NCBI RefSeq assembly: GCF_042678485.1
Contig: NZ_JBHTKR010000004.1
Coordinates: 124,001-188,000 of the forward strand
Direction of reading: 5' to 3'
Origin: Seohaeicola saemankumensis
GTDB taxonomy: Bacteria; Pseudomonadota; Alphaproteobacteria; Rhodobacterales; Rhodobacteraceae
DNA: 64,000 nucleotides
In this document: positions 24,884 to 33,820 of the stretch, one piece after another
Position numbering within the stretch: the first letter of the stretch is position 1
How the letters are laid out: every line of letters starts with the position of its first letter
The notes under the pieces: generated by a model
The model's input: the letters and a program-made list of their open reading frames with translations, nothing else
Database searches by the model: none
Told to the model about the DNA's origin: nothing
Translations under genes and position numbers: made by a program

Positions 24884-24985
24884 ATGGCACAACGGATCTT
24901 CATCTGCACAAAAACGCCTGAAGGTCTGACGATCTCGCTGCTGGCTGAACACCGGGACTGGCCGCTGACGGTTATGGGAGGATAA
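24884..24985 (+). CDS. Possible 33-residue small protein ending at the SGNH gene start
   Basis: ATG 24884 has AGGACGG about eight bases upstream and opens a frame of 33 codons (MAQRIFICTKTPEGL... ending VMGG) whose TAA at 24983-24985 abuts the ATG of the SGNH hydrolase gene. The frame contains the ribosome binding site of the next gene (GGGAGGA), so it could be a leader peptide coupling translation. The translation has balanced composition but no recognised similarity. It may be spurious. Confidence 0.35.
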   Translation: MAQRIFICTKTPEGLTISLLAEHRDWPLTVMGG

Positions 24986-25921
24986 ATGTTTGACCGATTG
25001 AAACTGCGCAGTTCTGCCTTGGTGATGTTGGTTCTGGCCGGTCTGGGTCTGCCGCGTTGCGAGCGGCCCAGTCCGCTGGATATGGCAGCTTATGATGCGC
25101 TTTACGCCGATCCCGCGCCAGTCAGCCCCGGCCCCAAGCGGATCTATTTCATTGGCCACAGCCTGATCGGGCGCGACATGCCTGCGATGCTGGCGCAGCT
25201 GTCCGGGGCAGATGACGGTGGCTATGAATCGCAACTGGGCTGGGGTGCCTCGCTGAAATCGCATTGGGAGCCGGATGTTCCCGTCAACGGCTTCGAGGTC
25301 GAGAACGCCCACCCGCGCTATCGCCCCGCGCGCGAGGCGGTGGCGTCGGGCGAGTATGACGCGGTCGTTCTGACCGAGATGGTCGAGATTCGTGATGCAA
25401 TCAAGTATATGGAAACTCATGACTATTTGCATCGCTTCGCCCGCGCGACATGGGATGCCAACCCTGACGCCCGCGTCTATTTCTATGAGACATGGCATCC
25501 GTTAAGCGATCCCGAGGGCTGGCTGGAACGTGTTGATCTGGATCTGAAGCGTTATTGGGAAGGGCAGATCATGCGCCGCGCCCTCGCGCATGAGGGGATG
25601 ACGCGTCCGATCCACCTGATCCCGGCCGGTCAGGTCATGGCGCGTCTGGTGCGCGAAATCGAAGCGGGACCCGGCCTGCCCGGGCTGATGAACCGCACCG
25701 ACCTGTTTGGCGATGACATCCATCTGAGCGATCAGGGCCTCTATCTGGTGGCCCTGACCCACTACGCGGTGATCCACCAACGCTCGCCCGAAGGCTTGCC
25801 CCATGCGCTTTTGCGCGCAGATGGCACCCCGGCCAATGCACCAGATCCCGCCGCCGCTGCCCTGATGCAGCGGGTCGTCTGGGAGGTGGTGAAGGGGATG
25901 CCTCGGACCGGGGTGCCATGA
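24986..25921 (+). CDS. Exported SGNH/GDSL-family hydrolase
   Basis: 311 residues. An N-terminal hydrophobic segment (ALVMLVLAGLGL, 11-22) suggests Sec export or membrane anchoring; the Cys at 25 lacks a good lipobox. The nucleophile block is YFIGHSLIG (54-62), and the Asp-His pair is in DDIHLSDQG near residue 241. The middle block (VVLTEMVEIRDA, YFYETWHPL) fits SGNH esterases that add or remove acyl groups from glycans. A second protein with the same block layout is encoded at about 28.9-29.8 kb on the opposite strand. It probably acts on the exported polysaccharide in the periplasm. Confidence 0.72.
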   Translation: MFDRLKLRSSALVMLVLAGLGLPRCERPSPLDMAAYDALYADPAPVSPGPKRIYFIGHSLIGRDMPAMLAQLSGADDGGYESQLGWGASLKSHWEPDVPVNGFEVENAHPRYRPAREAVASGEYDAVVLTEMVEIRDAIKYMETHDYLHRFARATWDANPDARVYFYETWHPLSDPEGWLERVDLDLKRYWEGQIMRRALAHEGMTRPIHLIPAGQVMARLVREIEAGPGLPGLMNRTDLFGDDIHLSDQGLYLVALTHYAVIHQRSPEGLPHALLRADGTPANAPDPAAAALMQRVVWEVVKGMPRTGVP

Positions 25922-26071
25922 CAGGCCACGAGAGGCTGGGCACAGTCGAAAGACAACAAACCGCTGCGCGCATGCCGTGAAACTGTCAAAATCATGGATC
26001 AATTCATGGTAGAGCATTTCACGTCGAGAACGAACTGAGAAAATTCACTAAGAAGTCAGGATGGGAAGCAG

Positions 26072-27190
26072 GTGCTATCGGGAATAGACAAGAAAGTGCG
26101 AATAGCCGTTGTCGGGCTGGGAAAGATGGGTCTATCCCATTTCGCGATCGTCAACGCTCATCCCGATACCGAAACCGTGGCCTGCGAGCAGCCCGGTTTT
26201 CTGGCCGATGTCCTGCGCAAGCAACTGCCGCGGACGACGATCCATTCCAATTATGAACAGATGTTGGACACTGCTGGGCTGGACGCGGTGATCATCGCCA
26301 CGCCCTCCAGCCTGCATGGCACCATGGTCCGGGCTGCTCTGGATCGTGGGATCCATGTTTTCTGCGAAAAGCCATTCTGTCTTGATTGGCGCGAGGCAGA
26401 GGAGTTGAGCGCTGTGGCTGAAGCCAAAGGTCTGATAAATCAGGTCGGCTATCACTATCGTTACGTCGGTGCCTTCCGTCGGATGAAGGAAATCGCCGCC
26501 AGTGGCGCCCTGGGGCAGATTACACATGTCAAAGCCGAGGCTTATGGACCGGTTGTGTTGCGACCCAGCAAGCAAAGCTGGCGCACCAAAAAGTTGCAGG
26601 GCGGCGGATGTCTCTATGACTATGCGGCGCATCCTCTCAATCTGCTGAACTGGATCTTCGGCGCGCCCGAACATGTCGCGGGATCCGCCTTGTTGCCCAT
26701 CTTCTCGACCGAAACCGACGATCAGGTCATGTCGACCCTGTCTTTTCCCGAAGGTGTGCTGGCGCAGGTTTCGGTCAATTGGTCCGACGATTCCTATCGC
26801 AAGATGTATACGCGGATCGAGATGATCGGTACCCGCGGACGGGTTAATGCAGACCGACAGGAGTGTCAGACTTACCTGCGTGAGGAGCATCCCGCCCTGC
26901 CTGGTATGCGCAAGGGATGGAACCTGCAAAACACGACGGAACTGACTCGGGACCCTTGGTTCTATCTGCGCGGCGAAGAGTATTCAGCGCAGATCGCCGA
27001 CTTCGTGGAAGCAATCCGTGACGGACGCCCGCATGCCACCGAGAATGACTTTCGTTCGGCTGCGATCACTGACCGAACCATCGACATGATCGTTCAGGAT
27101 TCAGCCGGCGTTCAACAGCCTGTGCGTCAGACGGAGGAATCGGCCAGCAAGACGCAGAAACGCAGTTGGTTCTTCGGAATCCGGACCTGA
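26072..27190 (+). CDS. Gfo/Idh/MocA-family oxidoreductase
   Basis: A 372-residue NAD(P)-dependent dehydrogenase. The Rossmann loop AVVGLGKMGLSHF starts near residue 12. ATPSSLHGTM and the EKPFCLDWREAEEL motif (catalytic Lys) follow at about 70-115, then the substrate domain with GGGCLYDYAAHPLNLLNW. Members oxidise sugars or inositols, often UDP-linked in polysaccharide loci. GTG 26072 is the start with GGAAG upstream. The next gene, of unknown function, starts nine bases after its stop, and the pair looks co-transcribed. Confidence 0.85.
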   Translation: MLSGIDKKVRIAVVGLGKMGLSHFAIVNAHPDTETVACEQPGFLADVLRKQLPRTTIHSNYEQMLDTAGLDAVIIATPSSLHGTMVRAALDRGIHVFCEKPFCLDWREAEELSAVAEAKGLINQVGYHYRYVGAFRRMKEIAASGALGQITHVKAEAYGPVVLRPSKQSWRTKKLQGGGCLYDYAAHPLNLLNWIFGAPEHVAGSALLPIFSTETDDQVMSTLSFPEGVLAQVSVNWSDDSYRKMYTRIEMIGTRGRVNADRQECQTYLREEHPALPGMRKGWNLQNTTELTRDPWFYLRGEEYSAQIADFVEAIRDGRPHATENDFRSAAITDRTIDMIVQDSAGVQQPVRQTEESASKTQKRSWFFGIRT

Positions 27191-27198
27191 GAGGATCA

Positions 27199-28068
27199 AT
27201 GATGCACAAGCTGCTTTTCGGTGACAACCAGTTCTTCGGTATCAATCACATGTCCGAGGAAAAGGCCCGCGCCCAAGCGATCCGCTTTCGAGACACCGAA
27301 GCGATCATGGAGGTGCTGGACGCCGCCTATGACGAAGGTATCCGTACGTTCATGTGCACCACGCATGATCGCATCGCCGAGGTCTGCAAGGTGGTTCGCG
27401 CCAATCCGGACCGCTATGCTGACTTCCAGTTCTATCCCTGTATGCCCTATGCCCATAAATACGCAAATGCCGTCACTGAATACGGCATGATGGGGGCTCT
27501 GACGCATTTCATGCCGGAAGACGGCTTGTTGAAAACCGTGATGCGGTCCGGCACCGCGCTGGCGACCAAGGATGCAGACGGAATTGCAAAAGTGCTCATT
27601 GACGCCGAGATGAAGATGTTTTCGGGTCTGAGCACCCCTGTCGTGTTCATGCAGAATGTCTTTACCGATCTGCTGTTGGGGATGGGCTATACCAAGGCAT
27701 TCCGGGTGTTCCACGACCATATCCGGGCCAAGTACAAGGCAGAGCCGGCTTTCATCACCATGAACCTGCCCATGCTGGCAGACGCATTGGCAAGCGAGGG
27801 GATTTCGCAGCCGATCATCTGCTCGAACATCAACAAGGTGGGCTTCCGCATGTGCGGAGGGTTGGATCAATACCGCAATGTGCTGGAATCCGGGAAAATC
27901 AGGGCAATCGCGATGTCTGTCTTCGCGTCTGGCGCCATTCCCGCCCGCGAGGCGATCGAATGGGTGGCTGGGCTGAAAGGCGTTGAATCCATCGTGTTTG
28001 GCGCTTCGTCGCGGGGTAATATCCGCAATACCCGCGATCTGGTGCGTGACTATATGGGGGGGCTTTGA
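27199..28068 (+). CDS. Conserved protein of unknown function, TIM-barrel-like
   Basis: 289 residues, soluble. It begins MMHKLLFGDNQFFGINHMSE. Blocks such as VLDAAYDEGIRTFMCTTHD, FYPCMPYAHKYANAV and AIAMSVFASGAIPAREAIEW, ending SIVFGASSRGNIRNT, resemble the strand-helix alternation of aldo/keto-reductase or other barrel enzymes, but I do not see the AKR catalytic tetrad. I recognise no characterised family. Tight coupling to the Gfo/Idh gene upstream and to a WecG/TagA glycosyltransferase downstream suggests a step in nucleotide-sugar or glycan metabolism. GAGG at 27191 supports ATG 27199 or 27202. Confidence 0.65.
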   Translation: MMHKLLFGDNQFFGINHMSEEKARAQAIRFRDTEAIMEVLDAAYDEGIRTFMCTTHDRIAEVCKVVRANPDRYADFQFYPCMPYAHKYANAVTEYGMMGALTHFMPEDGLLKTVMRSGTALATKDADGIAKVLIDAEMKMFSGLSTPVVFMQNVFTDLLLGMGYTKAFRVFHDHIRAKYKAEPAFITMNLPMLADALASEGISQPIICSNINKVGFRMCGGLDQYRNVLESGKIRAIAMSVFASGAIPAREAIEWVAGLKGVESIVFGASSRGNIRNTRDLVRDYMGGL

Positions 28069-28091
28069 CGACCATGGCTGACGGAGGCGGA

Positions 28092-28880
28092 ATGTTGGAA
28101 CAACAGATGATCCCCGGAATCGGGGTCCGGCCCAAAGTTCATGTTCTCAATGCATATGTGCACGATGTGTCCATGGATGAGGTGGTCCATGGCTTCACGC
28201 AGGGCACGATGCTGACATTGCATGTCGATATGCTGATGAAGCTCCAGCAGGATCGCGAGTTCTATGAGATATTCGACAAGTTCGACCTGATCACATGCGA
28301 CAGCCAGATCCTGTATTTTGCGACGAAGTTTCTTGGTTTACCGGTGCAGGAAAGAGTCTCAGGCTCGGACTATTTTCCCAAGTTCTACATGGCACATAAG
28401 GACAATCCCGATATCACGGTATTCCTGTGTGGCGGCAAACCTGGGATTGCGGATATCGCGGCCGAGAACATCAACCGGAAGGTTGGGCGCCGGTTCATCG
28501 TGGGCACGGATGCCCCGCCTTTCGATTATGAAGAAAGACCCGGCGAGATTGACCGGATGATCGACCGGATCAACGCGTCGGGTGCAACGGTTCTGCTTGT
28601 CGGCCTGGGTGGCGGGCGTCAGGAAAAATTCATCATGCGGTACAGGGACCGGATGCCCGGTATCAGGTTGTATCTGCCTTTGGGTGGAACGATCGACTAT
28701 GAGGCGGGGACGTTCAAGCGCCCTCCCGCCTGGATCACCGAATGGGGATTCGAGTGGCTCTATCGTCTGCTCAAGGAACCCAGGCAGCGTTTTCACCGCT
28801 ACGTGGTGCACGAGCCGCCCGTTCTGTGGCGGCTCGCCGCGCAGAAACTCGGACTTTACCGCAATCCATTCCGCCACTGA
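28092..28880 (+). CDS. WecG/TagA/CpsF-family glycosyltransferase (GT26)
   Basis: About 262 residues. The family signatures are visible: TLHVDMLMKLQQD, LITCDSQILYF, GLPVQERVSGSDY, FLCGGKPGI, VLLVGLGGGRQEKF and the C-terminal PPAWITEWGFEWLYRL with RFHRY. Members add UDP-ManNAcA or a similar sugar to a polyprenyl-diphosphate-linked acceptor at the membrane. The ATG at 28092 is preceded by GGAGG; TTG 28065, which overlaps the previous stop, and ATG 28074 are alternatives. It closes the + strand operon that began with the Gfo/Idh gene. The donor sugar is not known. Confidence 0.85.
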   Translation: MLEQQMIPGIGVRPKVHVLNAYVHDVSMDEVVHGFTQGTMLTLHVDMLMKLQQDREFYEIFDKFDLITCDSQILYFATKFLGLPVQERVSGSDYFPKFYMAHKDNPDITVFLCGGKPGIADIAAENINRKVGRRFIVGTDAPPFDYEERPGEIDRMIDRINASGATVLLVGLGGGRQEKFIMRYRDRMPGIRLYLPLGGTIDYEAGTFKRPPAWITEWGFEWLYRLLKEPRQRFHRYVVHEPPVLWRLAAQKLGLYRNPFRH

Positions 28881-28903
28881 AAGCTTCCGTTCACCACAGT
28901 CCG

Positions 28904-28931
28904 GCCTGAACCGCCCGTGCGGCCTTCAGGC
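28904..28931. terminator. Hairpin between convergent genes
   Basis: GCCTGAA at 28904-28910 pairs with TTCAGGC at 28925-28931, enclosing a second stem CCGC/GCGG with a four-base loop. It sits between the stop of the WecG/TagA gene and the stop of the convergent SGNH gene, so it can serve both transcripts. No long T-run follows on either strand, so termination strength is uncertain. Confidence 0.45.
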
Positions 28932-29822
28932 TTGCAGACCCGCGATCGGATTTGCCCGCGCAACCTCCCACGCGATTTTCTGGAAATAGCCGGCCTCTTC
29001 CGCGGCGACGGTATCATAGGGCTGGCCCCAGATATTCTTGGTACGGCGTGGCAATCCGTTCGGATCATCATGGAAAATGCAGGCATACATGATGCAGGCC
29101 ATGGCATAGCGGCCCCGGATATTGGGGTGGATATTATCCATGAACAGGTCTTCGATCTGCGTAAGGCTGCTTGGCGCGCGTCCTGCGGCGATATCGTCAT
29201 GGATCCGCGCAAGCATCTGCCCACCTGGTATCATGTGCATTTCAGGTTCGCTCGGCCTGCGGGTCTTGTTCACGTGATCGACAATGCCCGTCCAGAAAGG
29301 TAGCGCGAAGTCGAGTCTGTCGCGCCAGAGGATGCCAGTATCCGGGTCGGCGCGGTCCTCGGGCTGATAGTCTGGGAGACCAGAGCGCAGGTCGTGCCAG
29401 GCCTCGAACAGCAAGAAGCGTTGCACACCGTTGTCGATGGCCAGCCGATACCAATCGCTCCATGCGTTGATATCGCAGATATCGGCCTGAACATGACGGA
29501 AAGGCACGCTTTCAACCCCCATCCAGATATGCTGACCGCCACGTGCCAGGACATCGCGCGCGTTCAGATTGGCGGTGCCGGCATTCTTCCAGTTCCAGGC
29601 CATCGGTGCGCCAGGAATGGTCTGATGTGACAGGTCGCCGCGACCCCGACGCGCGGTGCGAAAGCTTTGCACCATGTCCACGCTCTGGTCGATCAGGCTG
29701 TTGCCGACGGTGACAAGGTTGGAATTCAGGTTCAAACCTGCCGCTCCAGAAGCAGCGCCTGTCAACCCTGCGATACCCAGCACCGCTGCGCCGCCTGTCT
29801 TGAGTACTGTTCTGCGATCCAT
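28926..29822 (-). CDS. Tat-exported SGNH-like hydrolase
   Basis: About 298 residues. MDRRTVLKTGGAAVLGIAG is a twin-arginine signal, so the protein is exported folded. The body has the same block order as the SGNH protein encoded at 25.0-25.9 kb: VGNSLIDQ (Ser nucleophile block), FLLFEAWHDLRSG, HMIPGGQMLARI and DNIHPNIRGRYA (Asp-His block). It is probably a periplasmic acyl-esterase or acyltransferase acting on the polysaccharide. ATG 29822 has GGGGTGA upstream; GTG 29831 is nine bases further out. It is followed by the hairpin shared with the convergent gene. The activity is inferred from motifs. Confidence 0.7.
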   Translation of the reverse strand: MDRRTVLKTGGAAVLGIAGLTGAASGAAGLNLNSNLVTVGNSLIDQSVDMVQSFRTARRGRGDLSHQTIPGAPMAWNWKNAGTANLNARDVLARGGQHIWMGVESVPFRHVQADICDINAWSDWYRLAIDNGVQRFLLFEAWHDLRSGLPDYQPEDRADPDTGILWRDRLDFALPFWTGIVDHVNKTRRPSEPEMHMIPGGQMLARIHDDIAAGRAPSSLTQIEDLFMDNIHPNIRGRYAMACIMYACIFHDDPNGLPRRTKNIWGQPYDTVAAEEAGYFQKIAWEVARANPIAGLQA

Positions 29823-29951
29823 TCCCGTCACCCCAAAGGTTTATCTACCAAAAATAGATTACACAAAGTGTCCTGTGCTTTCGCGGCAATCCGCGCCCAC
29901 CAAGCGGGATTTCAATAAAAACTGCGTGACCAACAGATGCCGAACGGCACC

Positions 29952-32141
29952 TCAGTTGGCACCGCTGCTCTTGTATTCATAGCGGTAGCTATAGGCATAA
30001 CCGCTAGCCACCTTGGCGCGGGTCGGGTCAAACCCGTTGAGAACCGCCCCGGCGACATTCACGCCAGAACTGCGCAACAGTTTGTGCATCGCGTCGATCT
30101 CGCGCAGGGGGGTCTGGTCGAACCGCGCCACCGCGATGACAGACCCGACCTGACGCCCCACGATGACCGGATCGGTCACCGCCAGAGCCGGGGGTGTGTC
30201 GACGATGATCAGGTCGAAGCGGCTGTCCAGTTGCGCCATGAGGTCTTTCAGGCTTGACGACATCAGCAGTTCCGACGGGTTCGGCGGATAATGCCCGGTC
30301 GTGATGACCGACAGTTTCGGGATCGGTCCCGGCATCAGGATCTTGTCCAGCTTGGCGTCACCGTTCAGGAACTCTGACAGCCCCGGTTGATCCTTGGGCA
30401 TGTCGAAATAGCGCCGCAGATACCCACGCCGGATATCGGCATCCACCAGACAGACGCGCTGCCCCGCCTGTGCCGCCACCACGGCAAGGTTCACGGCGGT
30501 AAAGGACTTGCCCACGCCCGGCGCGGGGCTGGTCAGCGCCACGGAATGGGCACGACTGTCCATCATCGCGAAATGCAGACTTGTGCGTAGGGATCGGAAG
30601 CCTTCGACCGCCAGATTGCCGGGATCGGTCAGGGCCAGGATCGGGATCGCGCCCTTGCGTTTATGCGCGTTCTCGGCCTGTGGCGCGACGTTAACGGTGG
30701 CAAAGACCAGTAGGCCAAGAGCGTCGATCTGTTCGGCGCTCTGCACGCCACGGCGCAGCCAGAGGCGTAGGAAAACAACCGCCACACCGGCCATCAGGCC
30801 CATCAAAACACCCAGACCGATGATCCGGTTCTGCTGCGGCCCGATCGGGATCGGCGACACGCGCGCCACGTCAACGATCCGCACATTTCCGATGGTGCTG
30901 GCGCGCAGCACCTGCAATTCCTGCGCGCGATTCAGAAGCTGGCCATAGACTTCGCGGGCCAGCTCCAGATCGCGGGTCAGGTTGAAGACTTCGCGCTGGG
31001 TTTCGGGCAGCTCACCAACCTCGCTCCGCAGGGTTTCAAGCCGTTCCTGCAAGCGCGCGCGGTTGTTCAAAAGCTGCTGATAGGTCGGGTGGTTTGACGT
31101 GTAGCGCTGCGAAAGCTCGTCTTCCTGTGCGTCCAGCTGCTGCAACTCGATCTCGATGGCGCTGACCTGTGTCAGAAGACTCTGTGCTTCGAAGCCAAGG
31201 TCGATCGCCCGTTGCGCCTGCCGATAGGCGTTCAGCGCGGTTTCGGCCGCGCGTACGGCGGCTTCGGCATCGGGGATCTGGCTTTCCACGAATTCGAGGC
31301 TGCTCTGCGCTTCGGCGGCCGAGCGGCTGATATTCTGGCGCAGATAGGCCTGCGTGATCGCATGCAGAACACGCTCGATCTCGCGCGGGTCATCGCCACT
31401 CAGCGACAGCTCAAGGATGTTGGATTGCCCGCCGCGTTCAAAGATCGACAAACGGCTGCGCAAGCCAATGATCGCGGCGCTTTCGTCGATCTGCGCCAGC
31501 GTGAACTGACGCCCCCACGCGCCTCTCAATTCACGCACACGCAGGCCGAAGCCCAACAACGCATCCGTGATTTGCTGCCCGACCTGCCCCGCAATCTCGC
31601 GCCCATCCGGCAATTTGACCGAAAAACTGGTCGCATCATCCGAGGTGATCGTCAGGACAAGTTGGCGGCCCAGCCATTGAGGCGGCACTTCCAGAAGGTC
31701 CAGCTCGATACGCTCGCCACGATGCGCGAAAGGGCGCAGGATTTCCAGATCGGGAATCGGCAGACCCATCTGGTTGAGCGCCTCGCCGACCATTGGCACG
31801 CGGCGCGGTTCAGCGATCCAGTCCGTGCGGGTGTCCGCCACGGCCTGTCCCAGCACAAGACGGGAATAAAGGATCTCGATCTCGGTTACACTACGCGGCG
31901 TACCCGAGGTCAATTCTCGGATTGACGTCGGCAAGGACATCTGGGCGCTGTTATCCTCAAGCTGCATCAAGGCATCTGCGCGAAATGTCGGCGGAGTGCT
32001 TTTGGCGACAATGAAGCCGGCCAGCCCGAAAATCAGCGTAAAGGCGATGATCCAGTATTTGCCAGACCAGACCTGCCGCAGCATTTGCCCGATATCGGCG
32101 TCAGGTGACGCCGGATATTCTTCCGCAACAGGTGCGTTCAT
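29952..32141 (-). CDS. wzc: Wzc-type polysaccharide co-polymerase and BY tyrosine kinase
   Basis: A 729-residue inner-membrane protein. It has an N-terminal Wzz domain with membrane segments near 33-50 and about 450-468, and a long periplasmic coiled-coil-rich part (AEAAVRAAETALNAYRQAQ). The cytosolic kinase has Walker A SPAPGVGKSFTAVNLA (about 533), Walker A' VCLVDADIRRG, Walker B LIIVDTPPAL, and a Tyr-rich tail (YAYSYRYEYK) that is the autophosphorylation cluster. It controls chain length and couples to the outer-membrane Wza channel. It is the third gene of the wza-wzb-wzc operon, three bases after wzb. Confidence 0.92.
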   Translation of the reverse strand: MNAPVAEEYPASPDADIGQMLRQVWSGKYWIIAFTLIFGLAGFIVAKSTPPTFRADALMQLEDNSAQMSLPTSIRELTSGTPRSVTEIEILYSRLVLGQAVADTRTDWIAEPRRVPMVGEALNQMGLPIPDLEILRPFAHRGERIELDLLEVPPQWLGRQLVLTITSDDATSFSVKLPDGREIAGQVGQQITDALLGFGLRVRELRGAWGRQFTLAQIDESAAIIGLRSRLSIFERGGQSNILELSLSGDDPREIERVLHAITQAYLRQNISRSAAEAQSSLEFVESQIPDAEAAVRAAETALNAYRQAQRAIDLGFEAQSLLTQVSAIEIELQQLDAQEDELSQRYTSNHPTYQQLLNNRARLQERLETLRSEVGELPETQREVFNLTRDLELAREVYGQLLNRAQELQVLRASTIGNVRIVDVARVSPIPIGPQQNRIIGLGVLMGLMAGVAVVFLRLWLRRGVQSAEQIDALGLLVFATVNVAPQAENAHKRKGAIPILALTDPGNLAVEGFRSLRTSLHFAMMDSRAHSVALTSPAPGVGKSFTAVNLAVVAAQAGQRVCLVDADIRRGYLRRYFDMPKDQPGLSEFLNGDAKLDKILMPGPIPKLSVITTGHYPPNPSELLMSSSLKDLMAQLDSRFDLIIVDTPPALAVTDPVIVGRQVGSVIAVARFDQTPLREIDAMHKLLRSSGVNVAGAVLNGFDPTRAKVASGYAYSYRYEYKSSGAN

Positions 32142-32144
32142 CGT

Positions 32145-32588
32145 CTACTCCTTCGGCGCTAGACGCCGCGCCCAGGCATCGGCGGCTTCGGACAGCGCCG
32201 TAAATGTCTTTTCGTGAAACTCGGCGGAGCGCAGATAGGGATCGGCGATGCCTGTCTCTCCGGTCCATTTGTCGAACAGCATCACCCGCCCGGCCAGTTG
32301 CGGCGCCATGCGGGCGATCTCTCGCTTGTGGCCCCGTTCCATCACAAGGATCAGGTCATGGCTGGCGCCAAGTGCGGCGGTGAACTGTCGCGCTGCATGC
32401 CCGTGCAGCGACAGGCCATGTGTCGCCGCCACTTCGCTGGCGGTCTTGTCGGCAGGCTTGCCCACAAGGGCGTTGATGCCTGCCGATGTCACGTCAAGCT
32501 CGGGCATGGCCTGGCGCAGCAGCCGCTCACCGACAGGTGAGCGGCAGATGTTGCCGACGCAGACCACGAGGATCGAGTTGAACATCAC
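32145..32588 (-). CDS. wzb: Low-molecular-weight protein tyrosine phosphatase
   Basis: 147 residues. The active-site loop VCVGNICRSPVGE (C-x5-R, near residues 9-21) and the acid loop ADPYLRS (general acid Asp) are intact. Such phosphatases dephosphorylate the Tyr-rich tail of Wzc, and cycling of that phosphorylation is needed for polymer export. It sits between wza and wzc with three-base gaps on each side, the classical order, so the partner assignment is strong. The protein is cytosolic and of normal length. Confidence 0.92.
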   Translation of the reverse strand: MMFNSILVVCVGNICRSPVGERLLRQAMPELDVTSAGINALVGKPADKTASEVAATHGLSLHGHAARQFTAALGASHDLILVMERGHKREIARMAPQLAGRVMLFDKWTGETGIADPYLRSAEFHEKTFTALSEAADAWARRLAPKE

Positions 32589-32591
32589 GCA

Positions 32592-33656
32592 TCACTCTGT
32601 GGCCAGCGAATCCAACCCGCCGGCAACCGTGATCGTGGGCAGAATGGCGCTGACGGTGTCGTTCCAGCGGCCCAGCGGCGAGCGTGTCACAAAGACAACG
32701 TCATTGGGCGCCAGCATGAACTTCGTGCCCAGGACAAAGCCGGTCGGGCTGCTGGTATCCAACTGGTAGACGTTGATCGCATTGCCGTGGTTGCGGAACA
32801 CGAAGACACCGCGCGCATCAGCCCGCACATCTGCCAGACCGCCCTGACGTGTCACGGCCTGGGTCAGCGAGATATCATCCTCGGACAGATCCACGGTGGC
32901 AGGCGCCACGACTTCGCCCAGAACGAAAGCATCCATGGGGCGGCGGCGCGGCACCGAAATTGTGTCACCGTCGATCAGGATCGGGTTGTTGGTCAGACGC
33001 CCGCCGCGCAGGAAAGTGTCGAAGTTGATGTTATAGGTCTTGCCACGGCGTTGCAGCGTGACACGTGCGGAATCCGCATCCTCTGTCAGGCCCCCGGCCG
33101 CGTTCACTGCCTCAAGCAGGGTCAGCGGCACAGTGGTCAGCGGCTGACGGTTGGGGGTGTCCACCTCGCCGGTCACCACGACCGCCTGAGAATTGAAGGC
33201 CGCAACGCGGACTTCAAGCTGTGGATCGGGGATGAATTCGGCCAGGCTGACCTGAAGCTCTTCGCGGATCTGTTCGGGTGCGCGGCCCGAGGCCTGCACC
33301 TGACCCACGAAAGGATAGAAGAAGGTGCCGTCGGCCTGCACCCGGAAGCCGGATTCAGCAGCGGTCCGCATCGGGCCGGCGGGCAGGGTCAGTTCGGGAT
33401 GGTCAAAGACGTCGATGCTCAGGATGTCGCCCACCCCGATCTGGTAGTTCCAGACCTGACTGTCTGGCACAGCCTGCGATCCCGGCGTACGGCGCGGCTG
33501 AGAGAAGCTGGCTACGTTAGTGGGGTCAAGCCGGGTCACGATCACGTTCGCGGGCAATTCGGCCTGCTTGTTCGCATCGATCGGGAACTCGGTATAGCCT
33601 TGCGTACACCCCGCAAGAAAGGCTGATATCATCAGTGAACCGATCAATTTCCGCAT
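32592..33656 (-). CDS. wza: Wza-type outer-membrane polysaccharide export lipoprotein
   Basis: 354 residues. The signal peptide MRKLIGSLMISAFLAGC ends in a lipobox with Cys17. The Poly_export domain follows (YQIGVGDILSIDVFDHPEL), then the SLBB domains (VVVTGEVDTPNRQPL and DAFVLGEVVAPATVDL) and a C-terminal amphipathic part. It forms the octameric channel that exports the capsule or exopolysaccharide. I set the start at ATG 33656 because of the lipoprotein signal and an upstream GGAGAA; the frame is open to 33770. It is the first gene of the wza-wzb-wzc operon. Confidence 0.92.
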   Translation of the reverse strand: MRKLIGSLMISAFLAGCTQGYTEFPIDANKQAELPANVIVTRLDPTNVASFSQPRRTPGSQAVPDSQVWNYQIGVGDILSIDVFDHPELTLPAGPMRTAAESGFRVQADGTFFYPFVGQVQASGRAPEQIREELQVSLAEFIPDPQLEVRVAAFNSQAVVVTGEVDTPNRQPLTTVPLTLLEAVNAAGGLTEDADSARVTLQRRGKTYNINFDTFLRGGRLTNNPILIDGDTISVPRRRPMDAFVLGEVVAPATVDLSEDDISLTQAVTRQGGLADVRADARGVFVFRNHGNAINVYQLDTSSPTGFVLGTKFMLAPNDVVFVTRSPLGRWNDTVSAILPTITVAGGLDSLATE

Positions 33657-33805
33657 GGTTTTCTCCACATCCCAGGTTGGCAGGCCTGACACCGCCGTCA
33701 GACTTTTTTGTCGAGGCTGTTCCGAAGGGACCGTCGACACAATAAACACCAGATATAGAAACACACACACGCCGCAAATGGCGGCAGACAGTCCTTGGAA
33801 AGCGA

Positions 33806-33820
33806 GTTCTTGCGAAGAAC
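33806..33820. promoter_or_regulatory. Palindromic operator candidate upstream of wza
   Basis: GTTCTTgcgAAGAAC is a perfect inverted repeat with 6-base arms and a 3-base spacer. It lies 150 bases upstream of the wza ATG in an A+T-rich stretch. Its symmetry and position fit a binding site for a dimeric regulator or a 5'-leader hairpin. The binding protein is unknown. Confidence 0.4.
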
